64,000 bases of DNA from an uncultured Flavobacteriales bacterium. GTDB taxonomy: Bacteria; Bacteroidota; Bacteroidia; Flavobacteriales; Schleiferiaceae. Made by a program: the position numbers and the translations under genes. Positions 1-8,821 of the stretch are shown piece after piece (within the stretch, counting starts at the first letter, position 1; each line of letters starts with the position of its first letter). The stretch spans positions 1,240,001-1,304,000 of the forward strand of contig CAJXKC010000001.1 in assembly GCA_913055685.1 (NCBI GenBank). Reading direction: 5' to 3'. The notes under the pieces were generated by a model. That model did no database searches. It saw only the letters and a list, made by a program, of their open reading frames with translations, and was not told the DNA's origin.

Positions 1-1
1 G

Positions 2-445
2 CTCACTCGGGAAGAAATCGAATTCACTGAAGACGGCTACTGGATCAAAACCAGAAGACGTAAGACAGGTGGCAAGGCCAATATTCCACTTCTCGAGGTG
101 CCCTGGAAGATCATCCTGAAGTACAACCCATTCTTTGAGGAACTCTTTCCAACTGACAAGGTGCTTCCAGTAATGAGTAACCAAAAGCTGAACGCGTATT
201 TAAAGGAGGTAGCCGATTTGGCCGGGATCACGAAGAAGCTGAGTTACCACATCGCTCGTCACACTTTTGCGACCACCGTAACCATGTTAAATGGTGTTCC
301 CATTGAAAGTGTGAGTAAGATGCTTGGCCACAAGAATATCACCTCTACGCAGCATTACGCACGAATTATTGACCAGAAGGTATCGGAAGACATGAAGATG
401 CTTTCCAGTCGCTTAGAACGGAAAATAAATATGAATTGGGCATAA
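2..445 (+). CDS. Tyrosine recombinase (integrase), C-terminal part, cut by window edge
   Basis: C-terminal catalytic half of a site-specific tyrosine recombinase; the reading frame is open back to the first bases, so the gene starts outside the window. Visible are a beta-hairpin lysine region (RRRKTGGK), the HxxR box (HIARHTF), the following GH (LGHKN) and the nucleophile tyrosine in STQHYARI. It is closely similar to the matching part of the complete integrase at 54016-55248. By analogy with that copy, which sits just right of an attachment site, this gene probably marks the left end of the larger element. The Arg I region is not in the window. Confidence 0.93.
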   Translation, partial: LTREEIEFTEDGYWIKTRRRKTGGKANIPLLEVPWKIILKYNPFFEELFPTDKVLPVMSNQKLNAYLKEVADLAGITKKLSYHIARHTFATTVTMLNGVPIESVSKMLGHKNITSTQHYARIIDQKVSEDMKMLSSRLERKINMNWA

Positions 446-496
446 TTAAAAAAGAGGCCGGTGAGCATCCAAGTGCTTGCCGGCTATTATTCAACT

Positions 497-718
497 ATGG
501 AAGACACATTTAAGATTAGATCCTATGGGTTCCAGGAGTTGGCAACCTTGTATTTGCCGAATATTCAGCCGAAAAGTGCATCTATTCGTTTAAGGGCTTG
601 GATCGAGCGCAATACTGGGCTTAAAGAAAAATTAAAGACTCTCGGATTCCAGAAGGGTATTAAAATTCTTACACCAGAAATGGTGAGAGAAATTACATTA
701 ATAATTGGAGAGCCTTAA
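497..718 (+). CDS. DUF4248-like small protein
   Basis: Small soluble protein of 73 residues with the pattern FKIRSYGFQELATLY, a central PKSASIRLRAWI segment and a C-terminal LTPEMVREITLIIGEP. This resembles the DUF4248 family, common in Bacteroidota and of unknown function, possibly DNA-binding. The ATG at 497 is chosen over an upstream start at 461 because family similarity begins at MEDTFKIR. It follows the integrase gene on the same strand with a short gap, the position often held by small regulators of integrative elements. Family assignment is from memory of the motif. Confidence 0.6.
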   Translation: MEDTFKIRSYGFQELATLYLPNIQPKSASIRLRAWIERNTGLKEKLKTLGFQKGIKILTPEMVREITLIIGEP

Positions 719-720
719 TT

Positions 721-999
721 TCACTTCAGTTGACTGGTGTCCTTTCTTAGGTGAATCGGATTTGAGCAGTTTCCCTTATGAGCCATCAGACCATACATGG
801 AATTAGCATCTTGAGCACTTTTATAAACGATGTATTCACAGTTCTGATATGAAAAGGTTTCTATGTCGTTGGTGTCAAATCCAGACGCAACAGTCCTATT
901 TGTAGGTGGTAAAGTCAGCTTATCATTGGCCTTCTCTTTGGGAGAATCACATGAGATCATAAGGCCTAAGCAAGCGAGGTAAACTAAGCTATTTCTCAT
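721..999 (-). CDS. Small hypothetical lipoprotein
   Basis: 92-residue protein with a lipoprotein signal peptide: basic N-terminus, hydrophobic core and the lipobox LMISC at residues 13-17, so it is probably lipidated at Cys17 and exported. The mature part is polar with two further cysteines (QNCEY and KGNCS) that could form a disulfide. The start overlaps the end of the trkA-like gene by 11 nt on the same strand, so it is probably co-transcribed as the last gene of that operon. No family recognised. Confidence 0.6.
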   Translation of the reverse strand: MRNSLVYLACLGLMISCDSPKEKANDKLTLPPTNRTVASGFDTNDIETFSYQNCEYIVYKSAQDANSMYGLMAHKGNCSNPIHLRKDTSQLK

Positions 1000-1687
1000 T
1001 CTTTCTTTGTTTTAAAAAATCCTGAATATCCTTATTTGCTCCATAAAGGACAAGAATGTCACCTCCTTCAAGGATCTGGTCTGGAGTGGCGATACCTTGA
1101 ATCTTCATTTCCGTTCTGCTTTTTCCAAGGATGCTTTTCACCTCAGACTTCTTAATTATAGTAAGCACCAGTAGGTTAAATCGCCTTCTAAACCCAACTT
1201 CTCTTAAGTTTTGACCTTCATAGTCTTTTGGGACCGTGGCTTCTACTATGCTAAAATCATCACTGAGCTCAAAGGAGTCTACCACATTATTCAAACATAA
1301 TTTTTTGGCCCACCGCTCCGCAGTTTCTTCTTCCGGATGAACAATCTCATCTACACCTATTGCCTCTAAAACTTTTTCATGTAGAGGATTTATAGCCCTA
1401 CTAATTAACCGCTTGACCTGCATGTTTTTGAATAGAGCAGTGGCCATTATGTTGGCCCCTTGATCCTCTCCAATTGCAACAATTACAATATCTGTATCTT
1501 CAAGTGGCAAGCCGGATACGGTGAATTCATCGGTTGCATCCATGCAAATAGTATGTGAAATCTTTTCCTTGTACAGATCCACCTTCTCCATTCGGGTATC
1601 TATACCAATGACCTCATTGCCTTTAGCAGTGAGCTTCTGAGAAAGGGAAGCACCAAAATTTCCTAAGCCAACAATAATGTATTTCAT
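989..1687 (-). CDS. trkA: TrkA/KtrA-type potassium uptake regulatory subunit
   Basis: 232-residue cytoplasmic RCK protein that gates a TrkH/KtrB potassium channel. The N-terminal Rossmann nucleotide-binding domain carries GLGNFG and an acidic residue after beta-2 (VIGID, near residue 30). The C-terminal half, with ILEGGDILVLYG near its end, is a TrkA-C domain. Length fits single-RCK KtrA-type proteins rather than the double-RCK TrkA of enterobacteria. It lies 10 nt downstream of the TrkH-like gene on the same strand, the expected subunit pairing. Role: nucleotide-controlled K+ uptake and osmotic adaptation. Confidence 0.9.
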   Translation of the reverse strand: MKYIIVGLGNFGASLSQKLTAKGNEVIGIDTRMEKVDLYKEKISHTICMDATDEFTVSGLPLEDTDIVIVAIGEDQGANIMATALFKNMQVKRLISRAINPLHEKVLEAIGVDEIVHPEEETAERWAKKLCLNNVVDSFELSDDFSIVEATVPKDYEGQNLREVGFRRRFNLLVLTIIKKSEVKSILGKSRTEMKIQGIATPDQILEGGDILVLYGANKDIQDFLKQRKNEK

Positions 1688-1697
1688 GAGTCTATGT

Positions 1698-3434
1698 CTA
1701 GTTTATTGTAATTTCTTCAGTAGGATAGCGATAATTTTTATGCTTAACTTTTTTGAAAAGGGCAATTACTATCGTCAGCATGCTTACACGACCTACAAAC
1801 ATTACACCTACCAAAACTAACTTACTGGCAGTCGATAGCTCAGCAGTAATACCTAAGCTTAGCCCTACCGTGCTATAGGCCGAAAAACATTCGAAGCCAA
1901 TATCAATTAACTCTTGATGAGGGTCAAAAATGGAGATCAGCATGATTCCTAGACCAATTACAATGAGCGATAATGAAATGATGGCAAATGCTCTTCGAAC
2001 TGAAATTGCTGCAATTTCTCGTCTAAATATTTCAATTCTGCCTTTTCCCTTGGCAAGACTTATAATATTTAGTGTCGCAATGGCAAACGTACTGGTTTTG
2101 ATTCCTCCACCTGTTGATGCCGGAGAGGCTCCGATCCACATTAACAGAAATACCATCATTGTGGTAGGAAAAAGCATTGAAGCAGTGTCTATAGAATTAA
2201 AGCCGGCTGTTCTAGGAGTCGCAGCACCAAATAAGGCAGTGATCACCTTACCAAAGCCTTGGTGTTCTGACAGAGTGTTGTTGTATTCCAAGACGTAGAA
2301 TACTACAAAAGCTACGGCTGTGATAGCGGTAGTAGTGATTAAAGTTATTCTACTATTCAAGTTTAACACCCAGGGTCGGTGAATTTCCTCTTTTTTACCA
2401 AGGGTAAGAATCCGTCCAATCTGGTATTTCACATAATTGACCAGATTAGAAACAATTGGAAACCCCAATCCACCAAGCACAAAGGTTATGATTATGATTA
2501 GCTGTAAGCCATAGTTGAATTTGAAGCCATCTTGGTATAAACTGTTAGATAAAGTAGAGAACCCAGCATTACAAAAGGCGGAAATAGCGTGGAAAACTGA
2601 AAAATAGATTTGTTCAAAATTTGATGTGAAATCGAGTGGATTCAGGCTAGTGTATATCAGTATTCCGGAAGTAACCTCTATGGTCAAAGTGATAAGTAAA
2701 ATATATTTCAAAGTAGAGAAGACTTCCCCAAGCTTTTTAGAGCTGGTCATATCACTCAAAACCAATTGATTTTCATAGGATGACCCTCCTTTAAAGAAGT
2801 AACTAAAGTAACTTGCAAATGTTAGGATACCCAGTCCTCCCAATTGAATTAGGATCATTATGATGGTTTGCCCGAATTGGGTAAAATAACTTCCAGTATC
2901 TACCACTATTAAGCCGGTTACACAGACGGCACTGGTAGACGTAAAAAAGGCATCAACAAAGGAAATTCCTTGGTATGTAGCATTCGGAAGCATTAAAAGT
3001 AGACTACCGATTATTATAATCAGTAAAAAACTTGCCACAAATAGTTGAGCTGGATTTAAAAAGGTTCTTTTGTAGTTGAGCTTTACCTCCGAAAATTCAC
3101 GTATGAAAGTAAAAAGCACCGCTACTCTTACCCAAATAGGGTTTTCTAGTAATAAGTCTGTTTCAAATGGAACTCCAACGAAAAGAAACAAGTAAAATAT
3201 CCAGAATGTGAAGGCAATACTCGCAAGATCGAAGAGAAACACTTTTCTTCTAAAAAGTCGATAATTGTTCACATAGCGTGTAATTGTGGAAATTACACCT
3301 ACAGTTAAAACGGAGAAAAAGAAGTTATCCAACAAGTCTTGAGATGAGCTTGATTGTGAATAACCAAAATCAAAAACGATTCCCAGAACGCCAACTACAC
3401 TCAACCACAGGGCAACACGAAAAAAAATCTTCAT
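1698..3434 (-). CDS. trkH: TrkH/KtrB-type potassium transporter, membrane subunit
   Basis: 578-residue multi-pass inner-membrane protein. After an N-terminal extension of about 130 residues with extra membrane segments come the four M1-P-M2 repeats, with filter glycines in AVCVTGLIVV, FCNAGFSTL, PRTAGFNS and AYSTVGLSL. Such extensions occur in Bacteroidota members of the family, which are longer than KtrB (about 445 residues). It forms an operon with the RCK subunit just downstream. Whether this pair is host-derived or cargo of the integrated element cannot be told from the window. Confidence 0.92.
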   Translation of the reverse strand: MKIFFRVALWLSVVGVLGIVFDFGYSQSSSSQDLLDNFFFSVLTVGVISTITRYVNNYRLFRRKVFLFDLASIAFTFWIFYLFLFVGVPFETDLLLENPIWVRVAVLFTFIREFSEVKLNYKRTFLNPAQLFVASFLLIIIIGSLLLMLPNATYQGISFVDAFFTSTSAVCVTGLIVVDTGSYFTQFGQTIIMILIQLGGLGILTFASYFSYFFKGGSSYENQLVLSDMTSSKKLGEVFSTLKYILLITLTIEVTSGILIYTSLNPLDFTSNFEQIYFSVFHAISAFCNAGFSTLSNSLYQDGFKFNYGLQLIIIITFVLGGLGFPIVSNLVNYVKYQIGRILTLGKKEEIHRPWVLNLNSRITLITTTAITAVAFVVFYVLEYNNTLSEHQGFGKVITALFGAATPRTAGFNSIDTASMLFPTTMMVFLLMWIGASPASTGGGIKTSTFAIATLNIISLAKGKGRIEIFRREIAAISVRRAFAIISLSLIVIGLGIMLISIFDPHQELIDIGFECFSAYSTVGLSLGITAELSTASKLVLVGVMFVGRVSMLTIVIALFKKVKHKNYRYPTEEITIN

Positions 3435-3578
3435 TCTTTAATTTTTGACAAATCCCAATCTTTTTGCTAGCCCTTTCAAGCACTTTCGATCAGGTGAAAT
3501 ATGTTAAGCAAAGTAACCTATGTTTATTAGAAGAATTGTTAAAAAGGCGAAAAATCACCTAAATGAAGCAACTCTTAT

Positions 3579-3869
3579 TTACTTCAATAAAATTAATTGA
3601 GAATCTTCAAAGGACTGGATCCAATGCGAAACATTGGGCTCAATTGAGAAGTATTCTCCTGGCTTCAGCTTTACTGCTGTTCCCTTCTCATCATGATATA
3701 CAACATGACCCAGCACACAGATTAAAAGCGCTGGGGTCTTTGTCATATGCTCCTTTAGTATACCATTTGCTTTCAATTGAATCGAAACTGTTGATCCAAT
3801 CTCTCCGTTGAAGAGATTTTTCGCTGAAACATCTTTAGTGGCTTCATGTAGGTTTGATAAATGATTCAT
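3579..3869 (-). CDS. Small cupin-domain protein
   Basis: 96-residue single-domain cupin. The second half shows the cupin core: LGHVVYHDEKG, then LKPGEYFSIEPNVSHWI, with His in the position of the conserved metal-ligand His of motif 2. The N-terminal motif is weak (KEHMTKTP). Many such short cupins bind a metal or a small ligand, but no substrate can be read from the sequence. It is divergent from the viral operon that starts about 130 bp to the right. Confidence 0.7.
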   Translation of the reverse strand: MNHLSNLHEATKDVSAKNLFNGEIGSTVSIQLKANGILKEHMTKTPALLICVLGHVVYHDEKGTAVKLKPGEYFSIEPNVSHWIQSFEDSQLILLK

Positions 3870-3996
3870 AATTCAGATAATAATATTTATTAATGTGCAC
3901 AAACGTTGATAATCGGATGAAGCTGTTTATGCAAGTTTACCTTCTCTAAACACCTGCACTGACCTTTGACTTCACAATCATGTGAAATCATTGAAG

Positions 3997-4218
3997 ATGC
4001 AGCACGACCATAGTCTTTCTTTTGCTACAACCGCTTCCGGCATGCTCGGAGGTCTTTCCCGAGCCTTGTCGGAGCAATTTTCCAACACGACCATCACATT
4101 TCCCGGTGTCATTGACGTAGCTGCTTATGCAGTGGTCAGTGCCAGTGTTGGCTATTGTGTGAAGGTGACTATGGATCTCATCTATCAACGATTCCGCAAA
4201 GGGAAAGGTACAAAGTGA
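3997..4218 (+). CDS. Small membrane protein, first gene of viral-like operon
   Basis: Hypothetical protein of about 73 residues (ATG at 3997; an in-frame GTG at 3982 would add five residues). It has a Gly/Ser-rich stretch and one or two hydrophobic segments (DVAAYAVVSASVGYCVKV) followed by a basic tail (YQRFRKGKGTK). The stop overlaps a GTG start of the next gene (GTGA), the first of many coupled junctions. Small single-span proteins with basic tails recur in this operon and would fit virion-membrane proteins. No homology recognised. Confidence 0.55.
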   Translation: MQHDHSLSFATTASGMLGGLSRALSEQFSNTTITFPGVIDVAAYAVVSASVGYCVKVTMDLIYQRFRKGKGTK

Positions 4219-4700
4219 GAAGCGTACTAGCCATAGGAATTATAGGTGGACTTCTCTACTGGGGTAGTCGCGCATTGAGTGCCAAACGATTGAGTGATAA
4301 ATCAGTGGTGCGCACTCTTAATCCGCGTATTGCGAAAATCACCTTTACTGGAATTACACTGGCCACGGATATCTACGTGGACAACCCTACCAATTTGAGC
4401 GTGCAAATCACCAAGCCCGTAATTACGATTTCCACTGGTGGCAAATATGTCGCCTCTAGTGTTCCTACGCGGGATCAATACACCATTGCACCCTTAAATC
4501 AAACCGCTTTAGGGGTGGCTCAGGTGGAAGTGCCCTGGAGTGCATTAACTCCCTATATCTCCAATCTGGTAAGTCGTATTCCTGCTCTCGTTCGTGGTGG
4601 CAACACCAGTATTCAATCTCTCAACCTGCCTTTGGAATACCGCTACTCGGTGTATGTGAATGACATCTTTTACGAATCAACTCCTGAACGCCTGGTATGA
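4215..4700 (+). CDS. Membrane-anchored beta-rich protein, LEA14-like
   Basis: 161-residue protein starting at the GTG that overlaps the upstream stop; a start at 4155 would overlap the previous gene by 64 nt and is disfavoured. An N-terminal membrane span (residues 3-20, VLAIGIIGGLLYWGSRAL) is followed by a beta-rich region with DNPTNLSVQITKPVITI, resembling the water-stress/LEA14 fold (a fibronectin-like sandwich). Type II anchoring suggests a surface or virion-membrane protein. The gene ends in ATGA overlap with the transglutaminase-like gene. Function unknown; the LEA14 resemblance is pattern-based. Confidence 0.6.
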   Translation: MRSVLAIGIIGGLLYWGSRALSAKRLSDKSVVRTLNPRIAKITFTGITLATDIYVDNPTNLSVQITKPVITISTGGKYVASSVPTRDQYTIAPLNQTALGVAQVEVPWSALTPYISNLVSRIPALVRGGNTSIQSLNLPLEYRYSVYVNDIFYESTPERLV

Positions 4701-6466
4701 AAACAAGATTTCAAATAGGATCCATTACCAGCGGTTATCGCACTATTCGTGACGGAAGAAAGTATGATCACTTCTTTCCCAAGCCAGATGCTTCCGACCG
4801 AATTATCATTGAAGATGGTGAAGTTGAGGATACCGTTGACCTGATGAAACGCGTGGTTTGGCGATACATCGATGATACCAAGTCCATAGCTAAGCATTTG
4901 CAAGGAGATTCTAAAATCCAGACCTGCCAGAACATCTGGGATTTCCTCTACCATCATATTCAGTATAAGCTGGACAAACGTGGCGTAGAGCAACTAAGAA
5001 GACCTGCGCGTAGCTGGGCAGATCGTCAGGAAGGAATCGACTGTGATTGCTTCTCCATTTTTGCCAGCTCCATCCTCACCAACCTGAAAATCCCTCATGC
5101 TTTTCGGATCACCAAATACGGTGGCGACCACTTCCAACATGTGTATGTGGTCGTTCCCAATGGCTCTGGAAACATCATCATCGACCCTGTGCTCTCTCGC
5201 TTCAACTACGAAAAACCTTTTTCAGAACATAAAGATTTTGATATGAACCTTTCCGGTATAGACGTGGCTGTGCTGAGTGGCCATGATGACGAGCTCAGCG
5301 ATGTTTTACTTGGCTTTCCTGACTTCGATGAATTGGGAAATGCAAGTGAGGAAGAACAGTTGGATGCTATGTATCGCTATCTGGTTTCTACCCGAAATGC
5401 GGTAGCGGCCAACCCAAATCACATATCGCACATAGAGGATCCCCAGGCATTTTTAAAGATGCTGGATTATGCTATTCAATATTGGTACACTGATAAGCGT
5501 GATGAAGCGCTTGAAGTACTCGCACAGAATGAGGAGAAACTCAACTTAAAGAATGGTTTTTCCGGCTACGAGGACGATTGGGATTGGGACGATGACACAC
5601 TCGGTGCTGCTCGAAGAGGCTTCTTTAAACGTATTGGTGATTTCGCGAAGAAAGTAGGATCAGGCATCAAAAATGTGGCGCAAAAAGTAGGTAAAGCCAT
5701 CGTCCGCTACAATCCACTAAGCGTGACCGCTCGCCTTGGATTCTTGGCTGCCATGAAACTCAATTTGAAAAAGATGGCTTCCAAGCTCAAATGGGCTTAT
5801 GCCTCACAATCTCACGCTGCTGCAAAAGGTGTTTCGGCTAATGAGTGGCGTAAAGCGAAAACGGCTTTGTCAAGAATTGAAAGCCTGTATGCTGATAAGC
5901 TTCAAGGGAAACGAAGTGCCCTTAAGGATGCCATTCTTAAAGGCCGTGCTGGTGGGCTCAATGGAGAGCTCCATCCAGATGCTTACGACTTGAGTGGATT
6001 AGGCGAACCTATTTCCATGACGGCAGCTGTAGCTGCTGCTACCCCGGTTATTGTAGCGGCCATCAAGATTCTAAAGGACTCCGGTTTGTTTTCGCCTGGC
6101 GAGGACACATCCACCAATAATCTTCAGGCTGAGGCTGCATCTGCGCAACAAACCTCCAATGTTCCCAGCAATGTGAGTATTCCAACTAACGCACCTTCAA
6201 TGCCTATTGTCCAGGCAAGTGTTCCACCATTAGCTCCACCGCAATCTACTGCTGCACAGGGATCGTCAGGTGGCGGTATCATGGCCTTTGTGAAGAATAA
6301 TCCGGCTGTGGCTGCCTTAGGAGCTGGTGCCGTACTCATTGGCGGTTACATGCTGCTAAAACCTAAAAAGAGAATCTCACGGGGATTGTCGGGAACCCGT
6401 AAAACACCTACAAAAAGAACCTCCACAAAACGCAAAAGCACAATCAAAAAAGTAACGCTTAAATAA
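4697..6466 (+). CDS. Transglutaminase-like cysteine protein with C-terminal membrane anchor
   Basis: 589 residues. Residues about 50-170 form a transglutaminase-like papain fold with Cys116 in EGIDCDCFSIF, His148 in GDHFQHVYVVV and Asp163 in IIIDPVL as the likely catalytic triad. Then come an acidic linker (YEDDWDWDDDT), a basic amphipathic region near 310-370, a Ser/Pro-rich spacer near 470-520, one membrane span (AVAALGAGAVLIGGYMLL) and a Lys/Arg/Thr-rich tail. This looks like a virion-membrane-anchored peptidase or amidase acting on the host envelope or on virion proteins. Start overlaps the upstream stop by 4 nt. The fold call is fairly firm; the substrate is unknown. Confidence 0.75.
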   Translation: MKTRFQIGSITSGYRTIRDGRKYDHFFPKPDASDRIIIEDGEVEDTVDLMKRVVWRYIDDTKSIAKHLQGDSKIQTCQNIWDFLYHHIQYKLDKRGVEQLRRPARSWADRQEGIDCDCFSIFASSILTNLKIPHAFRITKYGGDHFQHVYVVVPNGSGNIIIDPVLSRFNYEKPFSEHKDFDMNLSGIDVAVLSGHDDELSDVLLGFPDFDELGNASEEEQLDAMYRYLVSTRNAVAANPNHISHIEDPQAFLKMLDYAIQYWYTDKRDEALEVLAQNEEKLNLKNGFSGYEDDWDWDDDTLGAARRGFFKRIGDFAKKVGSGIKNVAQKVGKAIVRYNPLSVTARLGFLAAMKLNLKKMASKLKWAYASQSHAAAKGVSANEWRKAKTALSRIESLYADKLQGKRSALKDAILKGRAGGLNGELHPDAYDLSGLGEPISMTAAVAAATPVIVAAIKILKDSGLFSPGEDTSTNNLQAEAASAQQTSNVPSNVSIPTNAPSMPIVQASVPPLAPPQSTAAQGSSGGGIMAFVKNNPAVAALGAGAVLIGGYMLLKPKKRISRGLSGTRKTPTKRTSTKRKSTIKKVTLK

Positions 6467-6473
6467 ACATCTC

Positions 6474-6974
6474 ATGAGAACAAAGAAAGTATCAAACAAG
6501 GCCATGATGGGCGAGTTGCGCTCTCTGGCTATGATCAGTGTAGGAATGATCCTCGGTACCATGGGAGGAAAAGCCATCGACAAAGTGTTGAAGGTGGACG
6601 ATACCCTTCCTGGCTTCCAAGCTAAAAAGTTTGTACGTCCAGCTGCACTTCTTGGCGCAGGCGTACTTGGAAGTCTCAAGCTTAAAAATCAAGATCTCAA
6701 AATGCTATCTGCCGGTGTAGGTGCATCAGGTGTAGTCTCTACCGTGAAGGTCGTCTTGAAAAAGGACTTGTTGAGCGGCTTGGATGGCACTCCTGAAATG
6801 GCAGCTCCAATGACTGTATACCAGGATCCGGTAGTGCATTCCATTGAATCCTACGAACCCAACCTTCCAGCCTTATCGGCTAGCACCTATGAGGTAGAAG
6901 AGCAAACAATAAAATCATACAGCCCTGGCGAGGTTGTAAGCGATTATACGGACGCCGAAATCGAAATCATTTAA
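6474..6974 (+). CDS. Hydrophobic putative virion membrane protein
   Basis: 166 residues; the first about 100 contain three Gly/Ala-rich hydrophobic stretches (SLAMISVGMILGTMGGKA, AALLGAGVLGSL, MLSAGVGASGVVSTV) separated by basic patches, and the last 60 are acidic and Pro/Ser-rich. The pattern suits a small multi-span protein embedded in a virion or cell membrane with a polar tail. It lies directly before the capsid candidate. No family recognised. Confidence 0.5.
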   Translation: MRTKKVSNKAMMGELRSLAMISVGMILGTMGGKAIDKVLKVDDTLPGFQAKKFVRPAALLGAGVLGSLKLKNQDLKMLSAGVGASGVVSTVKVVLKKDLLSGLDGTPEMAAPMTVYQDPVVHSIESYEPNLPALSASTYEVEEQTIKSYSPGEVVSDYTDAEIEII

Positions 6975-6987
6975 ACAACGAATCATT

Positions 6988-7692
6988 ATGATGACATTAG
7001 GAGAAATCACTCAAAGTGAGTTTACACTTCTCGGCGCAATCAGTGACGAGGAATTGCTTATGGCCTTGGAAGGAGCTACTCCCCAGGCAAAGAAAAAGTT
7101 TACAAAGGCGATCCGCCAGTTCGCGCGAAGCCGCAACATGGCGCCCAGCAAGGGCTCAAGAGGTGAGCTAGAGAAACGCCTGCACCTTTTGCCACGCGAT
7201 ATCCAAGAAGGCCTCGCCCGTAAGACCTTGCAAGCTGTAGATGCCGCATACTATGTGGTAAAGGATGTTTCCGGGTCTCGCGTTCAAAAGCTCTTAAAGG
7301 ACGATGACAACAAGGTGGTTGGTTTGTCGAATATCTCATCTGCGAAGTTGGAGAAAGGCAATTTCTTCATGTTGAATGGTCTTACTCTTCTCTCTGGTGT
7401 AGCAGGTGCAGAAGACACGGTTCACGATGTGAATTTCGGTGTGATTCCGGATTACCTGCGCAATGGTGAATTCGAGTTCATCGCCAATGGCACCAACTTG
7501 ATTCAAAATGCTTCCAACGAGCTGTTCAACACTTCTGGTCAGACCATTCCAGTTGGACACTACCGTTTGGACAATCCTAAACTGATCAAGGATCAGCAAA
7601 CCATTGAGTTTAACCTGGAGTGGGGTTCAAACGCGCCAGCTGGAACTTATGTGAAGGCCATTCTACGCGGAACCATCATTGTCAAAGCATAA
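6988..7692 (+). CDS. Putative major capsid (jelly-roll-like) protein
   Basis: 234 residues with a helical basic N-terminal third (AKKKFTKAIRQFARSRN) and a beta-strand-rich remainder, ending with the strand pattern TIEFNLEW / GTYVKAILRGTIIVKA. Size, single copy, central position and the three short beta-rich genes that follow make it the best candidate for the major coat protein of this element. This is inference: I recognise no sequence family, and other virion roles are possible. No portal- or HK97-fold-like gene is present. Structure prediction would be decisive. Confidence 0.45.
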   Translation: MMTLGEITQSEFTLLGAISDEELLMALEGATPQAKKKFTKAIRQFARSRNMAPSKGSRGELEKRLHLLPRDIQEGLARKTLQAVDAAYYVVKDVSGSRVQKLLKDDDNKVVGLSNISSAKLEKGNFFMLNGLTLLSGVAGAEDTVHDVNFGVIPDYLRNGEFEFIANGTNLIQNASNELFNTSGQTIPVGHYRLDNPKLIKDQQTIEFNLEWGSNAPAGTYVKAILRGTIIVKA

Positions 7693-7704
7693 GGTTAGGG
7701 AGCC

Positions 7705-8082
7705 ATGAAAGACCACAAGTTCCAAATGGTACGCATTGGGGTGCCCCAGGCAGGAGCGACTGTGAGATTCACCGGTGAAACGGATAAATCTTACGGTCGT
7801 ATCCGGGGCATTTTCGTGGCCTTACCTGATCCTAAAATAGAATATGGTGCAACCCTGAGTTTCAAGGTTGGAGGGCAAGACGTATTTGATGACGATCACG
7901 ATGTACGTCTTATTACCTGCGGACAAGGGGTTGCGCCTAATAACAAGTTCTTTCGATTTGAAGAAAAGCTCGAAGCCGCAGGGAATGCTTTTGAAGGTAG
8001 ATATACCGACCCCAGCATTGAAGGGGTAAGCTTTCCCTACGAAGCCAAAGTTTTTTTGTGGTTAGTGAATGAGGAAGAATGA
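7705..8082 (+). CDS. Beta-rich putative minor virion protein 1
   Basis: 125-residue soluble protein, mostly beta-strand-forming (ATVRFTGETD, IRGIFVALPDP, ATLSFKVGGQDVF, EAKVFLWLVNEEE), with no signal peptide or membrane span. Its overall organisation resembles that of the next gene product and both follow the capsid candidate, so a penton, vertex or spike-base role is plausible. The stop overlaps the next start as ATGA. No family recognised. Confidence 0.5.
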   Translation: MKDHKFQMVRIGVPQAGATVRFTGETDKSYGRIRGIFVALPDPKIEYGATLSFKVGGQDVFDDDHDVRLITCGQGVAPNNKFFRFEEKLEAAGNAFEGRYTDPSIEGVSFPYEAKVFLWLVNEEE

Positions 8083-8492
8083 AAGGGATAGTTAGGCTCA
8101 ATCGGACGATTCAGGTGTACCGCCCTTTTCAGGTGGTGCCCCTGGATTTCCGTTTATCTGGAGATGCAGCAGAATGCTTTGGTGTACAGGCAATCGTGGT
8201 GGGGCGAATCCCCATGGATAGTCCGGTAATCCCCGTCTTTGGTGAATATTCATTAGAGTTTGAGGGCAAGAAAATCCATCCGGTCAACTTTACAGTGCCG
8301 CTAGTAAGCCAGGAGCATTTTACTGACCAGACACACCACCGTCCCGAGCTTCTTCCCCTTTCCATTCAACAATTACAAAACCGCATGGTAACGGGCTTCT
8401 ATCGCGACCTCGGTATGCAGGAATTTGATCCTGAAACTGCTGAGTTCACCCCGTACAAAGTTCGATTCACCTTTCACTGTTACAAATCATGA
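8079..8492 (+). CDS. Beta-rich putative minor virion protein 2
   Basis: 137 residues with alternating strand-like segments (FGVQAIVVGRIPM, YSLEFEGKKIHPVNFTVPLV, YKVRFTFHCYKS) and a central His-rich loop (TDQTHHRPELLPL). No export signal. Coupled to both neighbours by 4-nt ATGA overlaps. The strand-loop-strand layout is like that of the 7705-8082 product, but I cannot demonstrate homology by eye. Probably structural; function unknown. Confidence 0.5.
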   Translation: MKGIVRLNRTIQVYRPFQVVPLDFRLSGDAAECFGVQAIVVGRIPMDSPVIPVFGEYSLEFEGKKIHPVNFTVPLVSQEHFTDQTHHRPELLPLSIQQLQNRMVTGFYRDLGMQEFDPETAEFTPYKVRFTFHCYKS

Positions 8493-8821
8493 TATCTGTT
8501 GAATCCATAGGATATGTAGAGCGACTCCTGGCCACTCGCCAGGTGAAGGATTTTTACTTGGATGTCTTCACCTTGGTTTTGGATCCTTCAAAGAGGGATT
8601 ACTATGCCGATGCCAACCGTGGCTATTACTACCTGCTTACCCATGAGCTACCTCAAGGCACCACCATTGCCAGTGAGACAGCCATTTTACAGGTAGATGA
8701 GAATTGGCCATCTCGCGGGATTACCAAGATTCAGGAGTTTGGTGGTCAACTGGCTATTCATCTTCCTTCTCCAGGAGCCCTTTCCCAAGTTGAATTCATT
8801 AGAGCCATTCCAAGAGCATGA
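8489..8821 (+). CDS. Beta-rich putative minor virion protein 3
   Basis: 110-residue protein with a helical start (SVESIGYVERLLATRQVKDFYLDVFTL) followed by strands (GYYYLLTHELPQGTTIAS, AILQVDENW, GQLAIHLPSP). No membrane segment or known motif. Starts and ends in ATGA overlaps inside the run of four tightly coupled small genes after the capsid candidate, suggesting fixed stoichiometry in one structure. Function unknown. Confidence 0.5.
   Translation: MISVESIGYVERLLATRQVKDFYLDVFTLVLDPSKRDYYADANRGYYYLLTHELPQGTTIASETAILQVDENWPSRGITKIQEFGGQLAIHLPSPGALSQVEFIRAIPRA

Noticed and set aside
1930-2298. 122-codon plus-strand ORF inside trkH
   Set aside because: Antisense shadow of a clear TrkH gene; low-complexity composition mirrors the membrane codons of the other strand.
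3563-3811. 82-codon plus-strand ORF
   Set aside because: Lies entirely antisense to the cupin gene, which has a recognisable motif; the plus-strand translation shows no domain.
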